A stretch of DNA of 64,000 nt from Chitinophagaceae bacterium. Its GTDB lineage: Bacteria > Bacteroidota > Bacteroidia > Chitinophagales > Chitinophagaceae. Below the pieces are notes generated by a model. It did not search any database and had not been told where the DNA came from. It saw only the letters and a list, made by a program, of their open reading frames with translations. Location of the stretch: contig JADKAM010000001.1 of NCBI GenBank assembly GCA_016715365.1, positions 434,001-498,000 on the forward strand, written 5' to 3'. Position 1 is the first letter of the stretch. The number at the start of each line of letters is the position of its first letter. Positions 53,747 to 61,464 of the stretch are shown piece by piece. The position numbers and the translations under genes are program-made.

Positions 53747-54787
53747 ATGAAACCTTCACTGGATGATCTTAAAAGAATTACAGAAAAAATGCTTGCCGAA
53801 GAAAGCAGTTATCTGGACTTGCGGAATGCCTGTGGAAGTTTACTGGATTTTTTTTACCAGGTTTCGGAGTTTGATGATACAGATCCTGTTAACGGGCAGC
53901 ACATGCAAAGCCAGGCTGGGCAGGCAGTATCGCCGGAAGCTGCGGCAGTATGTATCAGGGATTTTATGCGTACCTGTGTTTTTTTGCGTGGTATAAAGGA
54001 AGCTATTTCAACAAAGCTGCAGTCAAATCCCGATAAGGCAGTAACCGTTTTATATGCCGGTACCGGGCCCTTTGCTACCCTGCTTATTCCGCTGGTAACC
54101 CTGTTTAGCCCCGCACAATTAAACATGCTGCTGCTGGATATTAACCCGGCCAGTATTGCATACCTGAGCAGGATCATCCGGAATTTTAACCTGGAACCAT
54201 ACATACTGCAGGTGGTGGAAACAGATGCAGTTACCTACCGTATTCCTGAACAATGGAAGCCTGATATAATCCTTTCTGAAACCATGATGCCTTCGTTAAA
54301 AACCGAGCCACAGGTAAGCATTGTTGCCAACCTGGTCGGGCAATGCCCGCAGGTGTTGCTGGTTCCTGAAATGATTGAGGTTTCTGCCGTTTTATATAAC
54401 AATAAACAGACTGCCGGGAAACGATTCATTAACCTGGAAACCCTGCTTGTTTTTACAAAAGAAGCTGCATTAAAAATGGCAGCCGAACAACAAACAGGTG
54501 ATACGGGTTTTCCGGTAACGATACTTGAGGTTCAGAAACCTGCAGAGCCTGTTTATTCAAGACTGGCATTACTTACACGTATCCGGGTATTTAATGAACA
54601 TTTTTTAAACTATAGTGAAAGCAGCTTAACCATACCCGTATTTGTATACAACATGCACAGCATTAAAACCTGGCCGGCCGTTCTTAACATACAATACAGG
54701 ATTTTTCCTATACCGGGTTTTACTATTTCAAAAGATGGTTTAACACTATTTGAAGTAAAGAATAAAGAAATCCCGATTATAAACTAG
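53747..54787 (+). CDS. Rossmann-fold methyltransferase-like protein
   Basis: In this 346-residue protein, residues about 115-180 show the SAM-binding order: VTVLYAGTGPFATLLIPLV (motif I), LLLDINPASIAYLSRIIRN (acidic end of beta 2), and VETDAVTYR. DIILSETMMPSLKTEPQVSI may take the place of the catalytic motif. The C-terminal half is beta-rich. It follows the heptaheme cytochrome by 12 bp, a pairing I cannot explain. The substrate is unknown. Its stop overlaps the stop of the convergent gene by 4 bp. Confidence 0.6.
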   Translation: MKPSLDDLKRITEKMLAEESSYLDLRNACGSLLDFFYQVSEFDDTDPVNGQHMQSQAGQAVSPEAAAVCIRDFMRTCVFLRGIKEAISTKLQSNPDKAVTVLYAGTGPFATLLIPLVTLFSPAQLNMLLLDINPASIAYLSRIIRNFNLEPYILQVVETDAVTYRIPEQWKPDIILSETMMPSLKTEPQVSIVANLVGQCPQVLLVPEMIEVSAVLYNNKQTAGKRFINLETLLVFTKEAALKMAAEQQTGDTGFPVTILEVQKPAEPVYSRLALLTRIRVFNEHFLNYSESSLTIPVFVYNMHSIKTWPAVLNIQYRIFPIPGFTISKDGLTLFEVKNKEIPIIN

Positions 54788-55218
54788 TTATAAAAATTCT
54801 GCGACAGAGAATTGGATATCACTTTAAATGTTCCGTCTTTATTTATGATCTGGTAGCAATTGTTGATGGCCCGTATATTGGGGTTCGACATATGCTTTTC
54901 GTTATAAGGTGCCAGCATGTTTTCTTCGCTTACTATATTTCCGGCTTCATCTATTGTACGGGCAATCACCATGTAATGAAAATGCCATGGGTTTAAACCG
55001 GCAGCCGAATCGTCGGAAGAATAGGTATCATTAAATCCTTCAAATATCAGTTCGGATGTGTGGTTGATATGCTCCAGCAGTTTATCGGTGATGTTGATAA
55101 ACTGGTCCATTTCGGGATCGTCATGTACGATACCACTGTCCCAGACAATTGCGCCATTAATAAAAATAACCAGCCTGTTGTCTACATGTTTCACGTTGAT
55201 CCAATATTCCTTTTTCAT
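54784..55218 (-). CDS. Protein of unknown function
   Basis: The 144-residue protein lacks a signal peptide. It reads KEYWINVKHVDNRLVIFING near the start and IARTIDEAGNIVSEENMLAP in the middle. It is mostly beta-strand in character. I recognise no family. It overlaps the methyltransferase-like gene by 4 bp at the 3' ends. Confidence 0.55.
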   Translation of the reverse strand: MKKEYWINVKHVDNRLVIFINGAIVWDSGIVHDDPEMDQFINITDKLLEHINHTSELIFEGFNDTYSSDDSAAGLNPWHFHYMVIARTIDEAGNIVSEENMLAPYNEKHMSNPNIRAINNCYQIINKDGTFKVISNSLSQNFYN

Positions 55219-55451
55219 TGTATGTATTGTTTAATCTTAAAAAATATTTGGTTGCTTTGAAGGTTTAAAATTGCGAATGATAATGGATACAGGTGATGAG
55301 AAAGGTCATAAAGTAAGCTGATAAGCATTACCTGTTATACTTTTGTTCTTTTGTGCACAATCCACATTTATTCCACAACACAATTCGGTAACACAAGGTT
55401 TACAATTTCTTTACGTTATAGCCTGAGATTACACTTTATAAAACCATATAC

Positions 55452-55730
55452 ATGCTGCAAAGTAAAACGGTGCTTTCGCTAACAATTGATCTGCTGGCCA
55501 ACAATGCTTTTAATCATTTAAAAGATGAAGAGATATCGGCCCTGCATTATTTAATTTTAAAACTGCAGGAACCGCTTACGCCCATACAGCAAAACCTGTT
55601 GCTTACTTTCTGGAACCATGCGTATACCGGCGATCTGCCGGCGGCTTTACTGTACCGTTGCAATACAGTACTGCAGCAGCTTGGCCGCAGCCCCCTGGAA
55701 GAAGTGATGATGGAGGTGGAGATGTATTGA
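55452..55730 (+). CDS. Small helical protein of unknown function
   Basis: The 92-residue frame is rich in leucine and helix-forming residues (LSLTIDLLANNAFNHLKDEE, LKLQEPLTPIQQNLLLTFWN) and has no signal. It stands alone. The 233 bp before it hold no clear promoter or gene. Confidence 0.5.
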   Translation: MLQSKTVLSLTIDLLANNAFNHLKDEEISALHYLILKLQEPLTPIQQNLLLTFWNHAYTGDLPAALLYRCNTVLQQLGRSPLEEVMMEVEMY

Positions 55731-55744
55731 TTGCTTATTTTTCT

Positions 55745-56696
55745 TTAATCCTTTTTAGGCCGTACAAAAAAATTAACAGCCTGGTATATCGAATCCTTAA
55801 CATAGCGGTTGTGTGAAATAGCTGGTATCCATTTGGGCGATCTTTTCACAACACGCAGTACTTCTTTATCAAAGAGGGGATGAAAATGGTACTTCCACAT
55901 AAGCATCGGTAACATTGCCGGCTTCGTCAATAGTAGCCATTACCACTACAGTTATGGTATCGGTATTCACCAGTTTTACACCTCCTGGCCATTGCAGGTT
56001 GTTCTCCACGTATCTTCCCCATTTTGCATTATTGCCCCTGAACAGGGCCGGCCTGTCGCGGCTGCTGGTATCTGTAAGCTGCATACCAGCCTCATCAAAA
56101 TATATGCGGCTTACCTGTTTTCCTGCTTTGTATTCTTCCAGGGCAGCAAGATTACCATTGCGGTGATAATAGCGCCATTTGCCTTCCGGTAACCTGTTAA
56201 TTGTTTTTCCACCACTGGAGGGCATGCCATTATCAAACCAGGATACATGCAGGTCAGCGCTATCGTTACTATACACCACTGAGTCGGCAATATAGCCGTT
56301 GTTATGCCAGCTCTTGGATGTGCCGGTTAAAACACCCTTTATATACACCATTGAATCTTTTATCATGCCGTTGTAATGATACATGAATGAGGTACCCTCG
56401 GACACACCATTGATGAACCGCCTTTCTGATGACAGATTGCCATTGGTATAATAATGCCTGAACCAGCCGTTTGGGATCAGGCAGCTACTGTCTTTAAACA
56501 AGCCCTCCATGCATAATTTTTTAGTGGCAATGTATATATCACTGCGTAACCAGCCGCTGTCTGTTTGGGTAACCACAGCAATAAAGCGTGCCATCGAAAT
56601 ATCGCATGGTAATCCTTTCCAGTCGTAGTGAGTTGTTTTTTGGGCAGCGGCATAAAGGGGAGTAAAAATGCAAAGGCACAGCATACATTTTTTCAT
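55745..56696 (-). CDS. TonB-C-terminal/MORN-like secreted protein, frameshifted
   Basis: From the ATG at 56696 the product has a signal peptide (LYAAAQ), MORN/YwqK-like repeats (NGWFRHYYTNGNLSSERRF, YHRNGNLAALEEYKAGKQV) and the start of a TonB-type C-terminal domain (MATIDEAGNVTDAYVEVPF). The frame then stops. Dropping one A from the AAAA at 55883-55886 joins it to HPLFDKEVLRVVKRSPKWIP and restores the full domain ending at 55745. The neighbour 56743-57681 is an intact paralog that shows the expected order. TonB C-terminal domains couple to outer-membrane partners, but there is no TonB anchor segment here. Confidence 0.78.
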
Positions 56697-56742
56697 AAGC
56701 CAAATGTAAATATTTTTTAGAGATGGGGATGCCCGTTTACTT

Positions 56743-57681
56743 TTAATCAACCTGTCCAAATGTTATGGACTGCCGCGTATGATATTTTACGTTGCGGTTA
56801 TGATCAACAGCCGGAATCCAGGCCGGCGATTTCTTTATTACTTTTATTGCCTGTTCATCAAACTTAGGACTTACAGGAACATCTACATAAACGTCTGTTA
56901 TATTACCTGCTTCATCTATGGTAAGTGCAAGTACAACGGTAACAAAATATGTATTCACCAGTTTTACCCCATCTAAAAAATCGAGGTTGTTTAAAAGAAA
57001 CGATCTCCATTTTTTAGGACCGCCTTTAAAAGATGCCGGCCTGTCTTTGCTCTCTGTATCTGAAAGCAGTTGCCCTGTTTCATTGTAATACACCCGGCTA
57101 ACCAGTTCGTTGGCCTTGTATTCTTCTACGGCAGCAAGTTTACCGTTTTTATGATAGTATTGCCACTTACCATCCTGCTTAGTGCTGAAGGATTGCCCGG
57201 TATGAGAAAGCTGACCGTTATCGAACCAGTATGTATGTGTAGATGTGCCGTCGTTATGATACACCGATGAATCGGATTTCAATCCCTGGCTGTGCCAGGC
57301 CATGATTGTGGTGGGATAACCGGCATTATAAAATGCAGCCTCTTTGATGATGCCATTGAAATGATTCGATATCCACAAGCCATCTTTTTTTCCGTTCACA
57401 TAATTTCCCTGTGATGACACCACCTGGTTTACATAAAAATACCTGAACCAGCCGTTCTTAATTTTTAAAGCACTGTCTTTATACAAACCCTTCATCTGCG
57501 ATTTTTTGGTGCTCAGGTAAAAATCACGCCTCAGCCAGCCGCTGTCGGTTTTATCTGTAAGTGAAACAAAGCGGGCATCTTCGGGGTTACAGGGTTTCCA
57601 CTCCCAATCGTAATACTGTTTGTTTTGTGCAGTGGTATTAAGTGCTGTGAAAAGGCAAAAGAAGAGGAGGAGTGTTTTCAT
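56743..57681 (-). CDS. TonB-C-terminal/MORN-like secreted protein
   Basis: The 312-residue intact paralog of the gene just downstream. It has a signal peptide ending TTAQ, YwqK/MORN-like repeats (NGWFRYFYVNQVVSSQGNY, GKWQYYHKNGKLAAVEEYKA) and a C-terminal TonB-like domain (TIDEAGNITDVYVDVP, then DEQAIKVIKKSPAWIPAVDH). The two genes form a tandem duplication with an intergenic gap of about 45 bp. A role in the periplasm is likely; the partner is unknown. Confidence 0.8.
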   Translation of the reverse strand: MKTLLLFFCLFTALNTTAQNKQYYDWEWKPCNPEDARFVSLTDKTDSGWLRRDFYLSTKKSQMKGLYKDSALKIKNGWFRYFYVNQVVSSQGNYVNGKKDGLWISNHFNGIIKEAAFYNAGYPTTIMAWHSQGLKSDSSVYHNDGTSTHTYWFDNGQLSHTGQSFSTKQDGKWQYYHKNGKLAAVEEYKANELVSRVYYNETGQLLSDTESKDRPASFKGGPKKWRSFLLNNLDFLDGVKLVNTYFVTVVLALTIDEAGNITDVYVDVPVSPKFDEQAIKVIKKSPAWIPAVDHNRNVKYHTRQSITFGQVD

Positions 57682-57734
57682 CTGAACAAATGTAAATAAA
57701 AAACCGGCCTGAGTAATTGCTGTTTTTTAAAATC

Positions 57735-57748
57735 TGGCACGCTTTTGC
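57735..57748 (+). promoter_or_regulatory. Sigma-54-like promoter, spacing one base short
   Basis: TGGCACGCTTTTGC matches the -24/-12 elements TGGCACG and TTGC of RpoN promoters, but GG and GC are separated by 9 bases instead of 10. It lies 26 bp before the ATG at 57775. A one-base loss in the TTTT run would explain the short spacing. Confidence 0.3.
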
Positions 57749-57774
57749 TTTGTAATAAGATAAAACAAACAATC

Positions 57775-57963
57775 ATGACAAAGCATTCATTTAACGCATC
57801 AGCCGATAAACTGAATCCACTGTTTCAGCAGCATTTTTTGCCGGGTCGTGTACATACACGTGATTATGCATTTTATATGAGGAAACTTGCATTTATGCAA
57901 CAACAAAAAGGTGCACCCGAAAAAAAGAGGAATCCCGCCATTACTACGGCTGATCTTTTTTAG
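57775..57963 (+). CDS. Small basic protein of unknown function
   Basis: The 62-residue product is read from the ATG at 57775 (MTKHSFNASADKLN); an earlier in-frame ATG overlaps the putative promoter. It is rich in Lys, Arg, His and Gln (FYMRKLAFMQQQKGAPEKKR). No known domain. It precedes a second small basic gene by 17 bp, and both may share the sigma-54-like promoter. Confidence 0.5.
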   Translation: MTKHSFNASADKLNPLFQQHFLPGRVHTRDYAFYMRKLAFMQQQKGAPEKKRNPAITTADLF

Positions 57964-57980
57964 TTTTAAAAGTAAGCGCC

Positions 57981-58229
57981 ATGATCCTGAAATTAAAATC
58001 AGGCGGGTATAGTATTTACTCACACAAAAAAGATCCAACAACAAATAAACGCCGCAACCCGGGAACTTTTTACACACTGGCAGCCGCCAAAAAGCACGGC
58101 AGGAAATACAATATTTTAAACATAAAAAAGATTGGCCAATTTCTCAGCCAATCTTTTTCACTTCATCCTGCTGGTAAATCTGTGGTTTACCAACAGGCTT
58201 CCATCGCTTCACGATATATATGGAGGTAA
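57981..58229 (+). CDS. Small basic protein, likely frameshifted C terminus
   Basis: The first 37 residues, beginning MILKLKSGGYSIYSHKKDP and including NKRRNPGTFYTLAAAKKH, resemble a small conserved Bacteroidota protein that ends soon after a EIQYFKH-like phrase. In the given frame the protein instead runs on through a terminator hairpin (58125-58158), which is implausible. One more A in the A5 run at 58089-58093 would give RQEIQYFKHKK. The true end is probably near 58130. The protein may bind nucleic acid by charge, which is inference. Confidence 0.5.
   Translation: MILKLKSGGYSIYSHKKDPTTNKRRNPGTFYTLAAAKKHGRKYNILNIKKIGQFLSQSFSLHPAGKSVVYQQASIASRYIWR
58125..58158 (+). terminator. Rho-independent terminator of the small-protein pair
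   Basis: AAAAAGATTGGC (58125-58136) pairs with GCCAATCTTTTT (58147-58158) over a 10-nt loop. It should end the transcript of the two small genes. Confidence 0.8.
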
Positions 58230-58241
58230 TGTGCGCTTTTT

Positions 58242-58871
58242 TTACCACAGCGGTTTTTTACCCGATGGCTTTATAGCATTTTTTGGTTTAGAGGAAAACT
58301 GACCGTTACTGTGCGGAACTCCTTTTGCTGTTGCCTTGTTAAATACATTTTGGTCAAATGTTTTTACAGGGTCTTCTGTTGTAACCGGTGCTTCATTAAG
58401 ACCGTCGCCGGGCACCATTATCTGTTTGTTGATATTGGCTGTATCTTTTACAAGCCCATCTGGTATTAGTATTACCGATGCTTCAGGGGCAGGTTTCTTT
58501 TTTGTAACAACCTTTTTAACTGCCGGCAAAGCTGGTTTAACTGCAACTTTCACTGGTATAGTTTTTACCGGTACCGGTTTCTTAATTGCAATAACTTTTT
58601 TTGCAACCGGTTTATTTACAGCTGCTTTTTGGGGTGCTGCTTTTTTTACCGGTGCTTTCTTTACTATTTTCTTTGCTATGGCTTTCTTTGCAACAACTTT
58701 TTTGGGTGTTGCTTTTCTCCCTTTCGGAGAGGCAGGTTTAACCGGTGCTTTTTTAGCTTTTGGAGTGGTTGGTTTGATAACTGCTTTTTTTACTGCAGCT
58801 TTCTTCACCACTTTCTTTGCCACTGATTTCTTTGCAACTGCTTTTTTTACTGGTTTTGATTTTTTTGCCAT
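58242..58871 (-). CDS. Histone H1-like Lys/Ala/Pro-rich protein
   Basis: The 209-residue product has about 130 residues of KKAVAKK / KKVVKKAAVKK-type repeats with Pro spacers, followed by a less basic tail (EASVILIPDGLVKDTANINK, then a FSSKPKNAIKPSGKK end). The first part resembles the C-terminal domain of histone H1 and bacterial H1-like proteins such as AlgP or HctB. It likely binds DNA or RNA without sequence preference. The extra C-terminal 70 residues are unusual for this group. Slippage-prone repeats make its length variable. Confidence 0.7.
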   Translation of the reverse strand: MAKKSKPVKKAVAKKSVAKKVVKKAAVKKAVIKPTTPKAKKAPVKPASPKGRKATPKKVVAKKAIAKKIVKKAPVKKAAPQKAAVNKPVAKKVIAIKKPVPVKTIPVKVAVKPALPAVKKVVTKKKPAPEASVILIPDGLVKDTANINKQIMVPGDGLNEAPVTTEDPVKTFDQNVFNKATAKGVPHSNGQFSSKPKNAIKPSGKKPLW

Positions 58872-58943
58872 GAGATTTTTTTTAGAGGGAAATATTAAAG
58901 AGGATCATTGGAATGATATAGTATCCAAAACTGTGCCACTAAA

Positions 58944-58970
58944 AAACCCACTTCGTTATGAAGTGGGTTT
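58944..58970 (-). terminator. Terminator of the acyl-CoA dehydrogenase gene
   Basis: AAACCCACTTC (58944-58954) and GAAGTGGGTTT (58960-58970) form an 11-bp stem. On the minus strand the stem runs into TTTTTTAG, so it ends the transcript of 58993-60789. Confidence 0.8.
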
Positions 58971-58992
58971 ATCAAAAATTATCAGTGCTGTT

Positions 58993-60789
58993 TTACCAGG
59001 CGTATTTATTTTCTGCAATCAGCTTATCTGCTATTCTTCTTCTTGCATCTTTACTGTTGAAGGGTTCTGTTTTGGTAAAACGCTTTAAGCCCAGCAACAT
59101 CATGCGTTGCTCATCGCCTCCGGCAAATGCATTGATGGCTTCTTTACCGGCCTTGTTCACTTTATCAACGGCATCGTTGAGGTAACAGCGCATGATATCG
59201 ATCTGTATCTGCGATGCAGCTTCGCCTTGTTTATCAACCATCTTCATAATACGCAATAAAGCGCTTTCGGCTTCAAAGGTCTCAATCGCCATATCGGCAA
59301 TGTTCATCAGTATCTCCTGCTCATCATTCAGTTTCATCATTAGTTTTTGTACGGCAGCACCGGCTACCATCAAAATACTTTTCTTCATGTTTACAATGGT
59401 CTTGCGTTCTTTGGCAAACGGCGTTTCATCCTCATTACCAAATTCCGGAATGCTCATCAGTTCTTTGCTAACGGCCATAGCCGGGCCCATCAGGTCGAGT
59501 TTGCCTTTCATGGCACGTTTCAATATCATATCAACGGTAAGCAGGCGGTTAATTTCGTTGGTGCCTTCGTAAATGCGGTTAATGCGGCTGTCGCGGTAAC
59601 CACGGCTGGCGCTGTATTCATCGCTGAAGCCATTGCCACCATGCACCTGTACGCCTTCATCTACCACATAATCCAGCACTTCGCTGCCCTGCACTTTTAA
59701 AATGGCGCACTCCACTGCATATTCTTCTGCAGCACCCAGTAGGGCTTCGGCAAATGTTTTGCCTGCAGCTTCCAGTTCGGTTTCTTTATCATCTACCCAT
59801 TTGGCTGTACGGTACAGTGCTGTTTCTCCAACAAAAATACGGATGGCCATTTCGGCAAGCTTGTATTTTATGGCGCCAAAGTTTGCAATGGCAGTTTTAA
59901 ACTGCTCACGTGTTTTGGCATAAGCAATGGTATCGTTCAAAGACATTTTTGCACCGCCCAACGCAGCAGCACATAATTTTAAACGTCCGATATTTAAAAT
60001 ATTGAAGGCAATGATGTGGCCTTTGCCAACTTCGCCCAGTAAGTTTTCAACAGGCACTTTACAATCCTGAAAATATAATTGAACAGTGGATGATCCTTTA
60101 ATACCCATCTTATGTTCTTCGGGTCCCTGTGTAAAACCTTCCATGCCACGTTCCAGAATAAAGGCACTGAATTTATCGCCGTCAATTTTTGCAAACACGG
60201 TATATACATCGGCAAAGCCGCCGTTGGTTATCCAGCATTTTTGTCCGTTGAGGATATAATTCTTTCCATCTTCACTAAGTACAGCGGTTGTTTTTGCACC
60301 CAGGGCATCGCTGCCGCTATTGGGTTCGGTAAGGCCGTAAGCACCCTTCCACTCGCCGCTTGCCAGTTTGGGAATGTATTTTTTCTTTTGCTCTTCGGTA
60401 CCAAAATATAAAATGGGTAAGGTACCAATACCGGTATGTGCAGCTATAGCCACACTAAAAGAGTAGCCGCCACCCAGGCCTTCGTTCACTAAGGTAGAAG
60501 TGATGAAATCTTTACCCAGTCCGCCCAGGTCTTCAGGTACCGAAGTACCCAGCAGTCCCTGTTCTCCTGCTTTCACCATCAGCGAAGGCATGAGGCCGGC
60601 TTCCATTTTATCAATACGATCCACAATGGGTAAAACCTCCGAAGCTAAAAACTGCAGGCACATATCTTTCACCATCAGTTGTTCTTCGTTGAAGTCTTCG
60701 GGTGTGTAGGTATCAAATGCATTGCTTTCTTTAATTAACCATTCGCCGCCTTTAAGCGATGTAGTGGTTGCGGTTGATGCTGTGCTCAT
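58993..60789 (-). CDS. Acyl-CoA dehydrogenase
   Basis: The 598-residue flavoenzyme has the three-part family fold: GEWKGAYGLTEPNSGSDALG and KCWITNGGFADVYTVFAKID (FAD and substrate contacts), VQVHGGNGFSDEYSASRGYR, and the catalytic Glu in RIYEGTNEINRLLTVDMIL. A C-terminal extension of about 170 residues puts it in the longer, VLCAD/ACAD9-like class common in Bacteroidota beta-oxidation. A MarR-family gene lies 111 bp upstream on the same strand and may regulate it. Electron-transfer flavoprotein genes are not in this window. Confidence 0.93.
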   Translation of the reverse strand: MSTASTATTTSLKGGEWLIKESNAFDTYTPEDFNEEQLMVKDMCLQFLASEVLPIVDRIDKMEAGLMPSLMVKAGEQGLLGTSVPEDLGGLGKDFITSTLVNEGLGGGYSFSVAIAAHTGIGTLPILYFGTEEQKKKYIPKLASGEWKGAYGLTEPNSGSDALGAKTTAVLSEDGKNYILNGQKCWITNGGFADVYTVFAKIDGDKFSAFILERGMEGFTQGPEEHKMGIKGSSTVQLYFQDCKVPVENLLGEVGKGHIIAFNILNIGRLKLCAAALGGAKMSLNDTIAYAKTREQFKTAIANFGAIKYKLAEMAIRIFVGETALYRTAKWVDDKETELEAAGKTFAEALLGAAEEYAVECAILKVQGSEVLDYVVDEGVQVHGGNGFSDEYSASRGYRDSRINRIYEGTNEINRLLTVDMILKRAMKGKLDLMGPAMAVSKELMSIPEFGNEDETPFAKERKTIVNMKKSILMVAGAAVQKLMMKLNDEQEILMNIADMAIETFEAESALLRIMKMVDKQGEAASQIQIDIMRCYLNDAVDKVNKAGKEAINAFAGGDEQRMMLLGLKRFTKTEPFNSKDARRRIADKLIAENKYAW

Positions 60790-60900
60790 AAAGATTATTT
60801 TAAAAGTTTAATGTCATTGGTCAAAACGTTGGCCGTTGATAGTTGTACGGGTGATGCTTGTTACAGTATGCCGTTCTACGGTGAACGAACAACCATCAAT

Positions 60901-61341
60901 CTACTTCAGATTATCATACACCATCTGCAATACTTCTTTTGCAATTTCCACCTGTCCGTTTGTAACACCCTGCAGGGCTTCGTTTAAAGTTGTGTTGGCC
61001 ACTTCCATGCAATGTTCTTCCAGTTCTTTTCCTTCGGGTGATAGTACGATCAGGTTTTTGCGGCGGTCTTCCCTGGATGCATTTCGCTTTACCAGTTTCA
61101 GTTTTTCCAGGTTATCAACCAGGCGGGTTATGCTGGGCTTATCCCTGAAAGTTGCATCGCATAATTCCTGCTGGCTCATACCATCCACTTTCCATAAATG
61201 ATACAGCACACTCCACTGTTCAATCGTTATTTCAATATTGGCCTGCTTAAAATTCTTCTGCAGCCTGCGCCCGATTGCCGTGCTGGCTTTTCCGGTTATA
61301 AAGCTGTAGAGTTCTCCTTTCTTAAATTGGTTGTTTGGCAT
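60901..61341 (-). CDS. MarR-family transcriptional regulator
   Basis: The 146-residue regulator has the winged-helix core: ITIEQWSVLYHLWKVDGMSQ, QELCDATFRDKPSITRLVDN, then the wing LVKRNASREDRRKNLIVLSP. It is likely a dimeric repressor that responds to a small ligand. I use the ATG at 61341 (MPNNQFKKGELYSF), since the in-frame ATG at 61365 would lie within the promoter core at 61363-61370. It is in the same direction as the acyl-CoA dehydrogenase gene, so lipid-responsive control is a reasonable guess. Confidence 0.88.
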   Translation of the reverse strand: MPNNQFKKGELYSFITGKASTAIGRRLQKNFKQANIEITIEQWSVLYHLWKVDGMSQQELCDATFRDKPSITRLVDNLEKLKLVKRNASREDRRKNLIVLSPEGKELEEHCMEVANTTLNEALQGVTNGQVEIAKEVLQMVYDNLK

Positions 61342-61362
61342 ATAGTTGTTTATGCAACTAAA

Positions 61363-61370
61363 CAAAGATA
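61363..61370 (-). promoter_or_regulatory. Bacteroidota -7 promoter element for the MarR gene
   Basis: The minus strand reads TATCTTTG, an exact TAnnTTTG. Transcription would start near 61356, 15 nt before the ATG at 61341, which supports that start over the upstream ATG. Confidence 0.45.
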
Positions 61371-61464
61371 ATCATTCGTTTCAAATTTTAAAATTTATTT
61401 TTGAAGCCAACAGTACCGCTTCGGGCAACTTCATTGGCGTCGCACTCTTGTACTGTAAATCAAT

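Noticed and set aside
58336..59088. Open frame of 250 codons antisense to the H1-like gene
   Set aside because: Lys/Ala repeats read backwards give long Phe/Thr-rich frames; it also crosses a terminator hairpin.
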